Of a stretch of 64,000 bases of DNA, positions 8,481 through 16,006 are shown in pieces. This DNA comes from Chloroflexota bacterium (GTDB taxonomy: Bacteria; Chloroflexota; Anaerolineae; Anaerolineales; Villigracilaceae), in NCBI GenBank assembly GCA_016191845.1, contig JACPVF010000011.1:1-64000 (forward strand), given 5' to 3'. The position numbers and the translations under genes were made by a program. Below the pieces are notes generated by a model, which was given only the letters and a program-made list of their open reading frames with translations, searched no databases and was not told the DNA's origin. Every line of letters begins with the position of its first letter. Position 1 is the stretch's first letter.

Positions 8481-10181
8481 ATGAGTCCAGAAGAGAACAA
8501 AATCCCCGATTTCATCCGCGAGGCCGTGGAAGAAGACCTGCGCACGGGCCGCTTCAATTACGTCCGCACGCGCCTGCCCCCTGAGCCGAACGGCTACCTG
8601 CACATCGGCCACTGCAAGGCCTTCCTGATCGATTACTTCACCGCCAAAAATTTCGGCGGCGAGTTGTACCTGCGCTTCGACGACACCAACCCCTCGAAGG
8701 AAGAGACCGAGTTCGTGGAAGCCATCGAAGAGGACGCCGCCTGGCTGGGGATCAAGTGGGCCAAGGTGACCTTCGCCTCCGATTACTTCGACCTGCTCTA
8801 CGAATGGGCCGTGCGCCTGGTCAAGATGGGCCTGGCCTACGTGGACGATCAGACTCAGGAAGAGATGAGCCAGTCGCGCGGCACCTTGCCCAAGGGCACC
8901 AAGTGGAGCGATACCGAATCCGCCCTGCGGCCTGGCACCGATTCCCCGTGGCGGAACCGCTCGGTGGAGGAAAATCTCGACCTGCTGGAGCGGATGAAGA
9001 ACGGCGAGTTCTCCGAAGGCAGCCGCGTGCTGCGCGCCAAGATCGACATGGCGCATCCCAACATCCTGCTGCGCGACCCCGTGATGTACCGCATTATGCA
9101 CGTCCATCATCATCGCACGGGCGACAAGTGGCACATCTACCCGATGTACGACTGGTCACACGGGCAGAACGACTCGATGGAAGGCGTGACGCACTCGCTA
9201 TGCTCGAACGAATACATCATCCACCGCCCTCTGTACGAGTGGTTCCTGCAAAAACTGGAGGCCTTCCCCAGCCGCCAGATCGAGTTCTCGCGCCTCAACC
9301 TGACCTATGCCATGATGAGCAAGCGCAAGGTGCGCAAACTGGTGGAGACAGGTGTGGTGAACGGCTGGGACGATCCGCGCCTGACGACGCTGCGCGGCCT
9401 GCGCCGCCGCGGCGTACCCCCTGAGGCGATTATCAATTTTGTGACGGGCACAGGCGAAACCAAGAACGACAGTTGGGTCGAGATGGCTCAGTTCGAGGCC
9501 GTCGTCCGCGACGACTTGAACAAGCGCGCCCTGCGACGCATGGCTGTGCTCAAACCGCTCAAGCTGATCATCGATAATTACCCCGAGGGCCAGGTCGAGG
9601 AAATGGACGCCATCAACAACCCCGAGGACCCGTCTGCAGGCACGCGCAAGGTGCCGTTCTCGAAAGTGCTCTACATCGAGCAGGATGATTTTCGCGAGAC
9701 GCCGCCGCCCAAATATTTCCGCCTGTACCCTGGTAACGAGGTGCGCCTGCGTTACGCGTATTTCGTCAAATGCACGAGCGTGGTCAAGAATGAGGCGGGC
9801 GAGGTGGTGGAGGTCCATGCCACGTACGACCCGTCAACACGCGGCGGAGATTCGCCCGACGGCCGCAAGGTCAAATCGACCATTCACTGGGTCTCCGCCG
9901 AACATGCCCAGCAGGCCGAAGTACGCCTGTATCGACAATTGTTCACGGTCGAGCGCCCCGACGACGGCGACCTCGACAGCATCATCAACCCCGACTCGCT
10001 CGAAGTGTTGAAGGACGCCTACGTCGAGCCAACCCTGGCGGACAGCCAGCCTGGCGAACGTTTCCAGTTCGAGCGCCAGGGCTACTTCTGCACCGACCTC
10101 GACTCCACGCCCGAGAAGCCTGTCTTCAACCTCACGGTCGGCTTGAAGGATAGCTGGGCGAAGGAGCAGAAGAAGGGATAG
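8481..10181 (+). CDS. glnS: Glutaminyl-tRNA synthetase
   Basis: A 566-residue class I aminoacyl-tRNA synthetase, close to the 554 residues of the E. coli enzyme. HIGH is present as PNGYLHIGH (residues 36-44) and the KMSKS motif as MMSKRKV (~278-284). [24 protein letters not shown] and [10 protein letters not shown] are GlnRS rather than GluRS landmarks, and two C-terminal beta-barrels for anticodon recognition follow from ~340. It attaches Gln directly to tRNA-Gln, so at least direct charging is available to this cell. The tRNA-Gln(CTG) gene lies just upstream in the opposite orientation. The start ATG has only a weak ribosome site (GAAGGGC). It is monocistronic, with a strong terminator downstream. 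Confidence 0.97.
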   Translation: MSPEENKIPDFIREAVEEDLRTGRFNYVRTRLPPEPNGYLHIGHCKAFLIDYFTAKNFGGELYLRFDDTNPSKEETEFVEAIEEDAAWLGIKWAKVTFASDYFDLLYEWAVRLVKMGLAYVDDQTQEEMSQSRGTLPKGTKWSDTESALRPGTDSPWRNRSVEENLDLLERMKNGEFSEGSRVLRAKIDMAHPNILLRDPVMYRIMHVHHHRTGDKWHIYPMYDWSHGQNDSMEGVTHSLCSNEYIIHRPLYEWFLQKLEAFPSRQIEFSRLNLTYAMMSKRKVRKLVETGVVNGWDDPRLTTLRGLRRRGVPPEAIINFVTGTGETKNDSWVEMAQFEAVVRDDLNKRALRRMAVLKPLKLIIDNYPEGQVEEMDAINNPEDPSAGTRKVPFSKVLYIEQDDFRETPPPKYFRLYPGNEVRLRYAYFVKCTSVVKNEAGEVVEVHATYDPSTRGGDSPDGRKVKSTIHWVSAEHAQQAEVRLYRQLFTVERPDDGDLDSIINPDSLEVLKDAYVEPTLADSQPGERFQFERQGYFCTDLDSTPEKPVFNLTVGLKDSWAKEQKKG

Positions 10182-10182
10182 T

Positions 10183-10222
10183 TGGGAAGTGGGGAATTGA
10201 CAATGGGGAATCGGTAATTTGG
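10183..10222. repeat. GGGAATTG/GGGAATCG-type degenerate tandem repeat
   Basis: Directly after the glnS stop, short units such as TGGGAAGTGGGGAATTGACA and TGGGGAATCGG follow one another. The same unit type recurs as a longer tract inside the dehydrogenase gene at 37907-37953. Confidence 0.5.
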
Positions 10223-10230
10223 AAAAAGGA

Positions 10231-10266
10231 ACATCCCGCGGTCGTGATGACCGCGGGATGTTTTTT
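10231..10266 (+). terminator. Intrinsic terminator of glnS
   Basis: A 13-bp perfect stem, ACATCCCGCGGTC (10231-10243) / GACCGCGGGATGT (10249-10261), loop GTGAT, followed by TTTTTT. Five A residues upstream allow some function on the opposite strand for the convergent lipoprotein gene. Confidence 0.9.
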
Positions 10267-10272
10267 AGTTTT

Positions 10273-10333
10273 GTAGGTCACGTCTATGATGTGACCGTTT
10301 CTTGTAGACCCATCACGCTGCAAGCGTGACCTA
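10273..10333. repeat. Paired GTAGGTCACG palindromic repeats
   Basis: GTAGGTCACG (10273-10282) reappears inverted as CGTGACCTAC (10324-10333). Each half is itself hairpin-forming: TCACG...TGTGA in the left half and TCACGCTGCAAGCGTGA in the right half. The left half recurs at 13781. A related GTAGGTC hairpin lies inside the coding region at 36461-36485. Confidence 0.6.
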
Positions 10334-10336
10334 CTT

Positions 10337-11125
10337 TCACTGCTTCCACGTAAAACTCAACGGCGCAGGCAGCGGCAGGCTGACCTCGATGGTTTGCGGG
10401 TCGGGTTTGCCGCAGACGTTGTTGAGGCACTGACAGTTGGCGTCCATGGTGTTGCTTTTGCAACTGACCGAGACGAATTCCACCGACCAATTCCCATACG
10501 CGGTGATCGGTAGAAACACGTAAAAGGTGCCTGTCTCATCGGTCATACCATCGCCGCGCGAGGTGCCGTTGCCTGTCTTCTGGATGACGGCAAAGCCGAT
10601 GCCCGAGATGGGATTCCCGTTGACGTCGGTTACGCGGCCCGAGACGGTGATCACTTCCTGCGGGGTGACCGTCGGCGGGGGCGGACCGTCGAAGCCGCCC
10701 TTGACCAGGTCCGCGCCGACCCAGCCATGGATGCCCTCATCGTTGACCACGTTCAACCAGTCGCCGCCCGGGGCCACACCGACCAGCTGCAGGCGCGATC
10801 CCTTTGGCATTACGCGGCTGACCTTGAACAGGGTTCCAGGCAACACGCGCAGGTTGACGTTGTCCGCATCCGTGTAGACGTAGCGGACACCAGCCGCTTC
10901 GGGCGTGGAGGACGTCGCGGGTACGGTGGCAGGCTCATCGGTCACGACTTGCGACGGAACCAGCGTCGGCGGCGGGACGGTAGGCGGAACCGCCGTCAGC
11001 GTTTGGGCCACCACCGTCGAGAGCAGGTCCGCATCCGAAACGACGGGCGCGGAGGCACATCCAACAGCAAGGGTCGTGACAAGCAAAAGCAAAGAAATAA
11101 TTCGGAGAATAGAGGAGGTTTTCAT
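10337..11125 (-). CDS. Lipoprotein with bacterial SH3 domain and carboxypeptidase-regulatory-like domain
   Basis: About 262 residues from ATG 11125. A type II signal peptide ends in the lipobox LAVGCAS. A Thr/Pro/Val-rich linker follows (to ~residue 80). Next comes an SH3b domain (~83-142: VNLRVLPG, GDWLNVV, GIHGWVGADLV), then a second linker and a beta-sandwich of the carboxypeptidase-regulatory/CNA-B type (~160-260: VSGRVTDVNGNPISGIGFAV). Six cysteines lie in or near the last 50 residues and may form disulfides. SH3b domains usually bind peptidoglycan or cell-wall ligands, so an envelope-anchored binding protein is likely; no catalytic domain is seen. A -10-like TACAAT lies 20 nt upstream and no strong ribosome site is present. 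Confidence 0.8.
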   Translation of the reverse strand: MKTSSILRIISLLLLVTTLAVGCASAPVVSDADLLSTVVAQTLTAVPPTVPPPTLVPSQVVTDEPATVPATSSTPEAAGVRYVYTDADNVNLRVLPGTLFKVSRVMPKGSRLQLVGVAPGGDWLNVVNDEGIHGWVGADLVKGGFDGPPPPTVTPQEVITVSGRVTDVNGNPISGIGFAVIQKTGNGTSRGDGMTDETGTFYVFLPITAYGNWSVEFVSVSCKSNTMDANCQCLNNVCGKPDPQTIEVSLPLPAPLSFTWKQ

Positions 11126-11182
11126 GGTCACTCGTTTTTCTTTTCATTGTACGACAATCAACGCCATCGCCGGCTCCCAAAT

Positions 11183-11211
11183 TTGTCCCAGATAACTTTT
11201 GATGCTATAAT
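11183..11211 (+). promoter_or_regulatory. Promoter of the rtcB leader
   Basis: TTGTCC (11183-11188) and TATAAT (11206-11211) are separated by 17 bp. The predicted start is near 11218, some 290 nt before rtcB. Confidence 0.65.
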
Positions 11212-11217
11212 GCGGCC

Positions 11218-11357
11218 CATGCGCCAGATACAAACCCTGTCCCCCAAAGCCAATGGCCCCAGTGCCATTCCCCTTTCGAGTTGACACCGTCAGGTATCTC
11301 GACGCATCCCACGCGCCCGCCCAGGACAGTCACTTCGAAAGTGGCTGTCTTTTTTTT
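11218..11357 (+). ncRNA. Structured leader or small RNA with intrinsic terminator, upstream of rtcB
   Basis: Between a good promoter and a strong terminator lies a ~140-nt segment without a coding frame. Hairpins seen: AATGGC (11252-11257) / GCCATT (11264-11269); and a two-part stem TCGAG (11276-11280) with inner TGAC / GTCA, closed by CTCGA (11298-11302). The terminator is GACAGTCACTT (11325-11335) / AAGTGGCTGTC (11339-11349), followed by eight T. This is the layout of a small RNA or of a transcription-attenuation leader. It matches no riboswitch class I can recall. The terminator arm shares ACAGTCACTT with the palindrome at 40067-40103. Confidence 0.5.
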
Positions 11358-11372
11358 CGAAGGAGTGTCATC

Positions 11373-11405
11373 ATGCATATAGATAAACATAATCAGTTTT
11401 CATAG
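11373..11405 (+). CDS. Ten-codon open frame with strong ribosome site (possible leader peptide)
   Basis: GAAGGAG lies 7 nt before ATG 11373, and the frame MHIDKHNQFS ends at TAG 11403. It follows the leader terminator immediately and precedes a structured segment and then rtcB. The strong ribosome site is better than that of rtcB itself, so translation here could influence the folding of the following stems. There is no amino-acid run that points to classical attenuation. Confidence 0.3.
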   Translation: MHIDKHNQFS

Positions 11406-11407
11406 AA

Positions 11408-11484
11408 CCAGGAAAGTGCGCGTCGCGCCTCACTTGCCTGGGATCGGACTTTACGGGATGAGCAACATCCGCAAGGCGCGACGC
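11408..11484 (+). promoter_or_regulatory. Mutually exclusive stems just upstream of rtcB
   Basis: GCGTCGCGCCT (11420-11430) can pair locally in a hairpin closed by CCAGG...CCTGG (11408-11441). It can alternatively pair, over 11 perfect bp, with AGGCGCGACGC (11474-11484). A further hairpin GGATG-AGCAA-CATCC lies between (11456-11470). The competing pairings are switch-like. No ligand class is recognised. Confidence 0.4.
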
Positions 11485-11507
11485 AACCTTACATAGGGAA
11501 CCCTGTC

Positions 11508-12935
11508 ATGAACGACGAGTTGATCACTGGAAAGATTTTGAAGATTCACGGCTGGCCCGACGGCAGGATCATCGGCCTGGCAAAGCAGGCTGCTGCCACC
11601 TTGAGCGCCTCGGGCATGGACCGCGAGACGATCCTGGCGCGGCTGGACGCCGTCCGCGCGGAGCCCGGATCCTTCCTGGCTGATTCTGTTTTTGCGGATC
11701 TGGCCCGCGAGTGCATCCGCCTCACGACGAAGGACGAACCCTCCGACGACGCCTTGCGCGATCGCCCGCTCGATTATCCCATCTGGGGACGGGAACAGAT
11801 CGACCCCGCAGCCATCGCCCAGATGGACAATTCCATGCGCCTGCCTGTCAGCGTGGCGGGCGCGCTGATGCCCGATGCACACGTCGGCTATGGACTGCCC
11901 ATCGGCGGCGTGCTAGCCACCGATAACGCCGTCATCCCCTACGCCGTCGGCGTGGATATCGCCTGCCGCATGCGGCTGTCGCTCTATGAAGTTTCGCCGC
12001 ACCTGCTCGGGCAGAAGAAGGCATTGTTCGAAAATTCGCTCTGGGAACAGACCGCCTTCGGCATGGGCGCCAAGTGGACGGGCAGTAAGAGGGCCGACCA
12101 CGAGGTGCTCGATGATGCATCCTGGTCTGCCACGGCGCAACTCAGGACGTTGAAGGACACCGCCATGTCCCAGCTCGGCACCAGCGGCACGGGCAATCAC
12201 TTCGTCGAATGGGGCGCGTTCCGCCTGCATGAAGAGGCGTTCGGCCTCCAGCCTGGCGAGTACCTGGCGCTGCTCTCCCACAGCGGATCGCGCGGCGTGG
12301 GCGCCAAGATCGCCGACCGCTACAGCCGCCTGGCGATGGAAAAGCACCCCGAACTCGACAAGACCGTGCGTCACCTGGCCTGGCTCTCGCTTGACTCAGA
12401 GGAAGGTCAGGAATACTGGCTGGCGATGGAGCTGGCGGGGCGCTTTGCCTCGGCCAATCATGCCATCATTCACCAGCGCGTAGCCCGCGCCGTCGGCCTG
12501 AGGGAAGCCGCCGTGGTGGAAAATCACCACAACTTCGCCTGGCGCGAGCAGCTTCCCGACGGACGCATGGTCATCGTGCACCGCAAGGGCGCCACGCCCG
12601 CAGGTCAGGGCGTGCTAGGCGTCATCCCTGGCTCGATGGGGGATGCAGGCTACGTAGTGCGCGGACGCGGCGTGAGCGATTCGCTCGAATCCGCCTCGCA
12701 CGGCGCAGGTCGTCAGATGAGCCGCAAGGCCGCCATCAACGCCATCAGCAAGTCCGCCCGCGACGAGTACCTCAAGGAGCGCGGCGTGACCCTGTTGGGC
12801 GGCGGCCTGGACGAATCTCCGCAGGCCTACAAGCCCATCGACAGCGTCATCTCCGCCCAGCATGACCTGGTGGATGTGATCGGCAAGTTCACCCCGCGCA
12901 TCGTCCGCATGGCCGATGAACCTGGCGACATCTAA
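11508..12935 (+). CDS. rtcB: RtcB-family RNA ligase
   Basis: A 475-residue RtcB-type ligase that joins 2',3'-cyclic or 3'-phosphate RNA ends to 5'-OH ends using GTP and Mn2+. Visible motifs: MPDAHVGYGLPIGG (~residue 124), the metal-binding GVDIAC (Cys ligand), GTSGTGNHFVEW, SHSGSRG, ENHHNFAW with metal-binding His, VHRKGATPA, and SHGAGRQMSR holding the His that is guanylylated. GVDIACRM differs from the usual DINCGVR, so this is a divergent RtcB subgroup. Its start has a weak ribosome site (AGGGAA). No archease or RtcA neighbour is present. The long structured leader upstream suggests regulated expression, as expected for an RNA-repair enzyme. Confidence 0.92.
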   Translation: MNDELITGKILKIHGWPDGRIIGLAKQAAATLSASGMDRETILARLDAVRAEPGSFLADSVFADLARECIRLTTKDEPSDDALRDRPLDYPIWGREQIDPAAIAQMDNSMRLPVSVAGALMPDAHVGYGLPIGGVLATDNAVIPYAVGVDIACRMRLSLYEVSPHLLGQKKALFENSLWEQTAFGMGAKWTGSKRADHEVLDDASWSATAQLRTLKDTAMSQLGTSGTGNHFVEWGAFRLHEEAFGLQPGEYLALLSHSGSRGVGAKIADRYSRLAMEKHPELDKTVRHLAWLSLDSEEGQEYWLAMELAGRFASANHAIIHQRVARAVGLREAAVVENHHNFAWREQLPDGRMVIVHRKGATPAGQGVLGVIPGSMGDAGYVVRGRGVSDSLESASHGAGRQMSRKAAINAISKSARDEYLKERGVTLLGGGLDESPQAYKPIDSVISAQHDLVDVIGKFTPRIVRMADEPGDI

Positions 12936-12950
12936 GCTTTCTAGGAACGC

Positions 12951-12989
12951 AAGCCATGCCTGGTACGTCTTACAGGCATGGCTTTTTTT
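12951..12989 (+). terminator. Intrinsic terminator of rtcB
   Basis: AAGCCATGCCTG (12951-12962) / CAGGCATGGCTT (12973-12984), 10-nt loop, followed by a T run to 12989. The only ATG of the next gene lies inside the right arm. Confidence 0.88.
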
Positions 12990-13784
12990 CATCCCTTTCG
13001 CTCCTTGCTTTTGATCTGCGCCCTGTCACTGGCTGGATGCCTGCCGACGCCTGCATCTCTCGTGCCGACCCTTCCCCCGACCGCTACCGTTACCCTGCCC
13101 CCCACCTCCACGCCGACTGTTATTCCCACCGCGACATTGACTCCTACACCCACACCGCTCCCCGCCGTGCTCATCACCAACGGCGACCGCGCCTCCAATT
13201 TCGTGGCCCTGACCTTCGACGTCTGTCAGGACCCCGCCTACCCTGCAGGCTACGACTCCACCCTCGTCAGCGTGCTGGAACGTTACAACGTGCCCGCCAC
13301 CTTCTTCATGGGCGGCGACTGGATGCGCACCCACCCCGCTGAGACGCAACAGCTGGCAGCGCATCCACTCTTCGAGATGGGCAACCACTCCTGGGATCAC
13401 GCCGACTTCACGGCCCTGAACGCGGACCAGATCCACGCCGAAATCCTCCAAACCGATGACATGCTCTTCCAACTGACAGGTCGTCGCTCACGCCTGTTCC
13501 GCCTGCCTGGCGGCACCTACACCAACTTCACGCTGCAGGTCATCTCACAAATGGGTTTCTACACCATCCAATGGGACTCGGTTACAGGCGACCCTGACCC
13601 CAACTTCGATGCGGCCACCATTTTGGGCGAGGTCCAGCGTACCGCGCAGAACGGCTCGATCGTCATCATGCACGCCAACGGACGCGGCTGGCACACCGCC
13701 GAAGCCCTGCCCGCCATCATCGAGTATTTGCAGGCGCGCGGATTTCAATTGGTGACGGTATCACAGTTGTTGGGGATTCCGTAG
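12978..13784 (+). CDS. Lipoprotein polysaccharide deacetylase (NodB domain)
   Basis: 268 residues: signal peptide with lipobox LAGC (Cys ~21), a Thr/Pro-rich spacer to ~residue 55, then a NodB-type deacetylase domain (~60-265). Motifs: TFDVCQD (motif 1; the usual TFDDG is altered, keeping the first Asp), GNHSWDHADF (His ligands), RLPGGTY (RxPxG), IQWDS and IVIMHANG (C-terminal His). It should remove N- or O-acetyl groups from an envelope glycan outside the membrane. The start is unusual: a stop lies upstream in frame, and ATG 12978 sits inside the rtcB terminator stem with no ribosome site. Internal TTG 13005 would remove the positively charged N-region of the signal peptide. Confidence 0.85.
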   Translation: MAFFHPFRSLLLICALSLAGCLPTPASLVPTLPPTATVTLPPTSTPTVIPTATLTPTPTPLPAVLITNGDRASNFVALTFDVCQDPAYPAGYDSTLVSVLERYNVPATFFMGGDWMRTHPAETQQLAAHPLFEMGNHSWDHADFTALNADQIHAEILQTDDMLFQLTGRRSRLFRLPGGTYTNFTLQVISQMGFYTIQWDSVTGDPDPNFDAATILGEVQRTAQNGSIVIMHANGRGWHTAEALPAIIEYLQARGFQLVTVSQLLGIP

Positions 13785-13826
13785 GTCACGCCTGTGGCGT
13801 GAGTGTTTCTTTACAGCTATCACAAT
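13781..13826. repeat. Second copy of the GTAGGTCACG hairpin repeat
   Basis: GTAGGTCACGCCTGTGGCGT, followed by GAGTGTTTCTTTACAG, parallels the sequence at 10273 (GTAGGTCACGTCTATGATGT, then GACCGTTTCTTGTAG). The hairpin TCACGCC / GGCGTGA shows compensatory change relative to the 10273 copy, which implies that the structure matters. The unit overlaps the stop codon of the deacetylase gene. Confidence 0.6.
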
Positions 13827-13836
13827 CATCATAATT

Positions 13837-14406
13837 TTAATTCTCAGAGAAATATGGCAAGCGTTTAACTTGAAAATCCTCGATTGGAATATATTGACAC
13901 CCGCTGATATTATTTTCTTCTAAGGCATTCTTAAGATCTGAATGAATCAACACCAGACTTATTCGTTCTGATAAGCGAAACAGTGGTCTTCGTAGTTGCT
14001 GACATTCTTTTGTTAAAACCAATTTTCGTATTTCTCTCGCATCAACATCCGACTCATTAAGATCAAGACCTGGATGATTTTCTAATAAGTGGAAAATCTT
14101 GTATTCATTTTCTACTTTTGTTTGTTGTGCGCTATATATTACGTTTACATCAAAGGTTTCAAATTTAATATCGTAACTTTGAAGTATTTTTATTAATCTT
14201 AACGAATAAATGTCAAATATAGTACCTGTAAATAAATTATCGAAGGAAGGTAGACCACTCCCCAAAACAAAATTCATCACAGGCAAATTAAAAATAGGCA
14301 TTCCCTTCCACCAGTGAGGGCTTGGAATAGGCGGTTTGGTAGCAATTTTTGCTTGTATTGTTCTCTTGCCCTTTACAGCAAGAAGTGATTTAAAAACAAA
14401 ATACAT
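13837..14406 (-). CDS. AT-rich orphan protein, possibly DUF1629/Imm11-like
   Basis: 189 residues in a segment visibly richer in A+T than its neighbours, which suggests recent transfer. The C-terminal part (REIRKLVLTKE..., PLFRL, SLVLIHSDLKNALEENNISG, CQYIPIEDF) resembles the pattern I associate with the DUF1629/Imm11 immunity-like family: a FRL strand, a lone helix with Leu-rich face, then TG-x-F/Y-IP. That assignment is by pattern only. No toxin gene is adjacent. The start ATG 14406 has AGAAGTAGAG upstream. No signal peptide; likely cytoplasmic. It stands alone between a repeat and the gltX terminator. Confidence 0.6.
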   Translation of the reverse strand: MYFVFKSLLAVKGKRTIQAKIATKPPIPSPHWWKGMPIFNLPVMNFVLGSGLPSFDNLFTGTIFDIYSLRLIKILQSYDIKFETFDVNVIYSAQQTKVENEYKIFHLLENHPGLDLNESDVDAREIRKLVLTKECQQLRRPLFRLSERISLVLIHSDLKNALEENNISGCQYIPIEDFQVKRLPYFSEN

Positions 14407-14465
14407 CTCTACTTCTTTCGACGGCGACTAATAATGAAGTTTTAAAAATCCCTTGGACGCGCAGC

Positions 14466-14502
14466 CAACAAAAAGCAGGACGAGATGCTATCTCGTCCTG
14501 CT
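14466..14502 (-). terminator. Intrinsic terminator of the mre-min-gltX operon
   Basis: A perfect 13-bp stem AGCAGGACGAGAT (14474-14486) / ATCTCGTCCTGCT (14490-14502), loop GCT, followed on the minus strand by TTTTTGTTGG. It begins 5 nt after the gltX stop codon. Confidence 0.88.
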
Positions 14503-14506
14503 CCAT

Positions 14507-16006
14507 TTACATCTTTTCCAAAATCTCGATCGCATCCTGGATGCGCTTCAGGCATTTCTCCTTGCCGATGATCTCCATACTCTCGAACAGCGGCGGGCTG
14601 ACTTTTTGTCCCGTTGTCGCTACACGCAGGATGCCGAAGACCTGATTCGGGGCCAAGCCCGACGCCTCGACGTAGGCGCGCATGGGCAGCTCGGCCTCAG
14701 TGTGGCTGAAGCTGGTCAGCGCAGACAGGATCTCGTACGACTTGCGCGCGATCTCGGCTGACTGCTTCGCATCCAGGCCCTTGGCGACCAAATCCGCGGG
14801 CGCAGGCATGACCTCGTCCTTGAAGAAGAAGGCCGCAAAATCGAGACAGTCGTCCAGGGTGACGAGGCGCTCGCGGATGAGCGGTACGATTTGCAGCAGG
14901 GTTGCGTCGTCCACGGGGAGTCCCTCACGGACGAAGTAGGGCTTGATGCGGGCGGTCAGGTCCTCGGTCGAGAACATGCGGATGTGTGTCGCGTTAAAGT
15001 GGTCCAGTTTCTGGAAGTTGATCGCGGCGGGCGACGGCGTCAGGTTGTCGATGGAGAAGCGCTCGACCATCTGGTCGAGGGTCATCACATCGTCTTCAGC
15101 CACGCCCCAGCCCATCAGCGCACACCAGTTCAACACGCCTTCGGGGGTAAAGCCCAATTCACCCAGGTCCTTGACGAAGATCGAATAGCCGTCCAATTTA
15201 GCGGCAGCGGTATCGCGTTTGCTCATCTTGCCCTTGCCACTCGGCTTGAGAAAAACCGAAAGATGCATGAAGATGGGCTCTTCCCAACCAAAGGCGCGGA
15301 TGATGTTGACGTGAAGCGGGAAAGTGGCCAGCCACTCCGAGCCGCGGATGACGTGCGTGATGCCCATCTCGTGGTCATCGACCATCGCCGCCAGGTGGTA
15401 GGTCGGCAGGCCGTCCGTTTTGAGCAACACATAATCGTTGAGTTGGGAGTTCTCAATGGTGATATCGCCGCGCAGATGATCATGAGCCACAGTCACACCT
15501 TCGGTGGGCATCTTGAAGCGCACGGTGTACGGCTCGCCATCTGCGATGCGGCGGGCGGCCTCCTCGGGCGGGATGGAGCGGCAGGTTCCGTCATAATGCG
15601 GATTCTGCTTGTTCTTCATCTGCTCCTGGCGCACCTGGTCGAGCCGCTGGGGCGTGCAGAAACAGGGATAGGCGTGTCCACTATCGATCAGGGTCTGAAT
15701 GTGACGGTGATAGATCTCACGGCGCTCAGTCTGGCGGTAGGGTCCACGAGGGCCGCCGATGTCGGGGCCTTCGTCATATTGCAGACCCAGCCAGCGCAGG
15801 CCGTCGTACAACTCCTGCTCCGCGCCTTCCACCGTGCGCTTGGTGTCGGTATCCTCCAGACGCATGAGGAACTGTCCGCCCGTCTGCTTGGCGAGCAGGT
15901 AGCAGTAGAGGGCGGTGCGGGCCGTGCCGAGGTGCATGTGTCCCGTCGGGGACGGGGCGACGCGAGTGCGAGCAGGTTTCGTGGACAAATCGTTTCTCCG
16001 AATCAA
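14507..16006 (-). CDS. gltX: Glutamyl-tRNA synthetase
   Basis: A 499-residue class I synthetase of normal bacterial GluRS length. The HIGH motif reads PSPTGHMHLGTA (residues ~18-29), KMSKS reads GKMSKRD (~258), and LEDTDTKRTVEGAE and GLPTYHLAAMVDDHEMGITHVIRG are GluRS landmarks. Residues from ~330 form the alpha-helical anticodon-binding domain. No zinc-binding CxCxnCxH cluster is complete in the stem-contact region (CFCTPQRL is followed by only one further Cys, in GTCRS). The ATG overlaps the rodA stop by 4 nt, so a housekeeping synthetase is translationally coupled to a cell-shape operon. It is the last gene before the terminator. Confidence 0.96.
   Translation of the reverse strand: MIRRNDLSTKPARTRVAPSPTGHMHLGTARTALYCYLLAKQTGGQFLMRLEDTDTKRTVEGAEQELYDGLRWLGLQYDEGPDIGGPRGPYRQTERREIYHRHIQTLIDSGHAYPCFCTPQRLDQVRQEQMKNKQNPHYDGTCRSIPPEEAARRIADGEPYTVRFKMPTEGVTVAHDHLRGDITIENSQLNDYVLLKTDGLPTYHLAAMVDDHEMGITHVIRGSEWLATFPLHVNIIRAFGWEEPIFMHLSVFLKPSGKGKMSKRDTAAAKLDGYSIFVKDLGELGFTPEGVLNWCALMGWGVAEDDVMTLDQMVERFSIDNLTPSPAAINFQKLDHFNATHIRMFSTEDLTARIKPYFVREGLPVDDATLLQIVPLIRERLVTLDDCLDFAAFFFKDEVMPAPADLVAKGLDAKQSAEIARKSYEILSALTSFSHTEAELPMRAYVEASGLAPNQVFGILRVATTGQKVSPPLFESMEIIGKEKCLKRIQDAIEILEKM

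Noticed and set aside
8346-9134. Open frame opposite the start of glnS
   Set aside because: It is antisense to the HIGH-motif region of GlnRS and has no homology that I can recognise.
11218-11357. GTCAGGT in the rtcB leader suggested a small SRP RNA
   Set aside because: The diagnostic GGAAGGAAGCAGC loop partner of SRP RNA is absent and the fold does not match.
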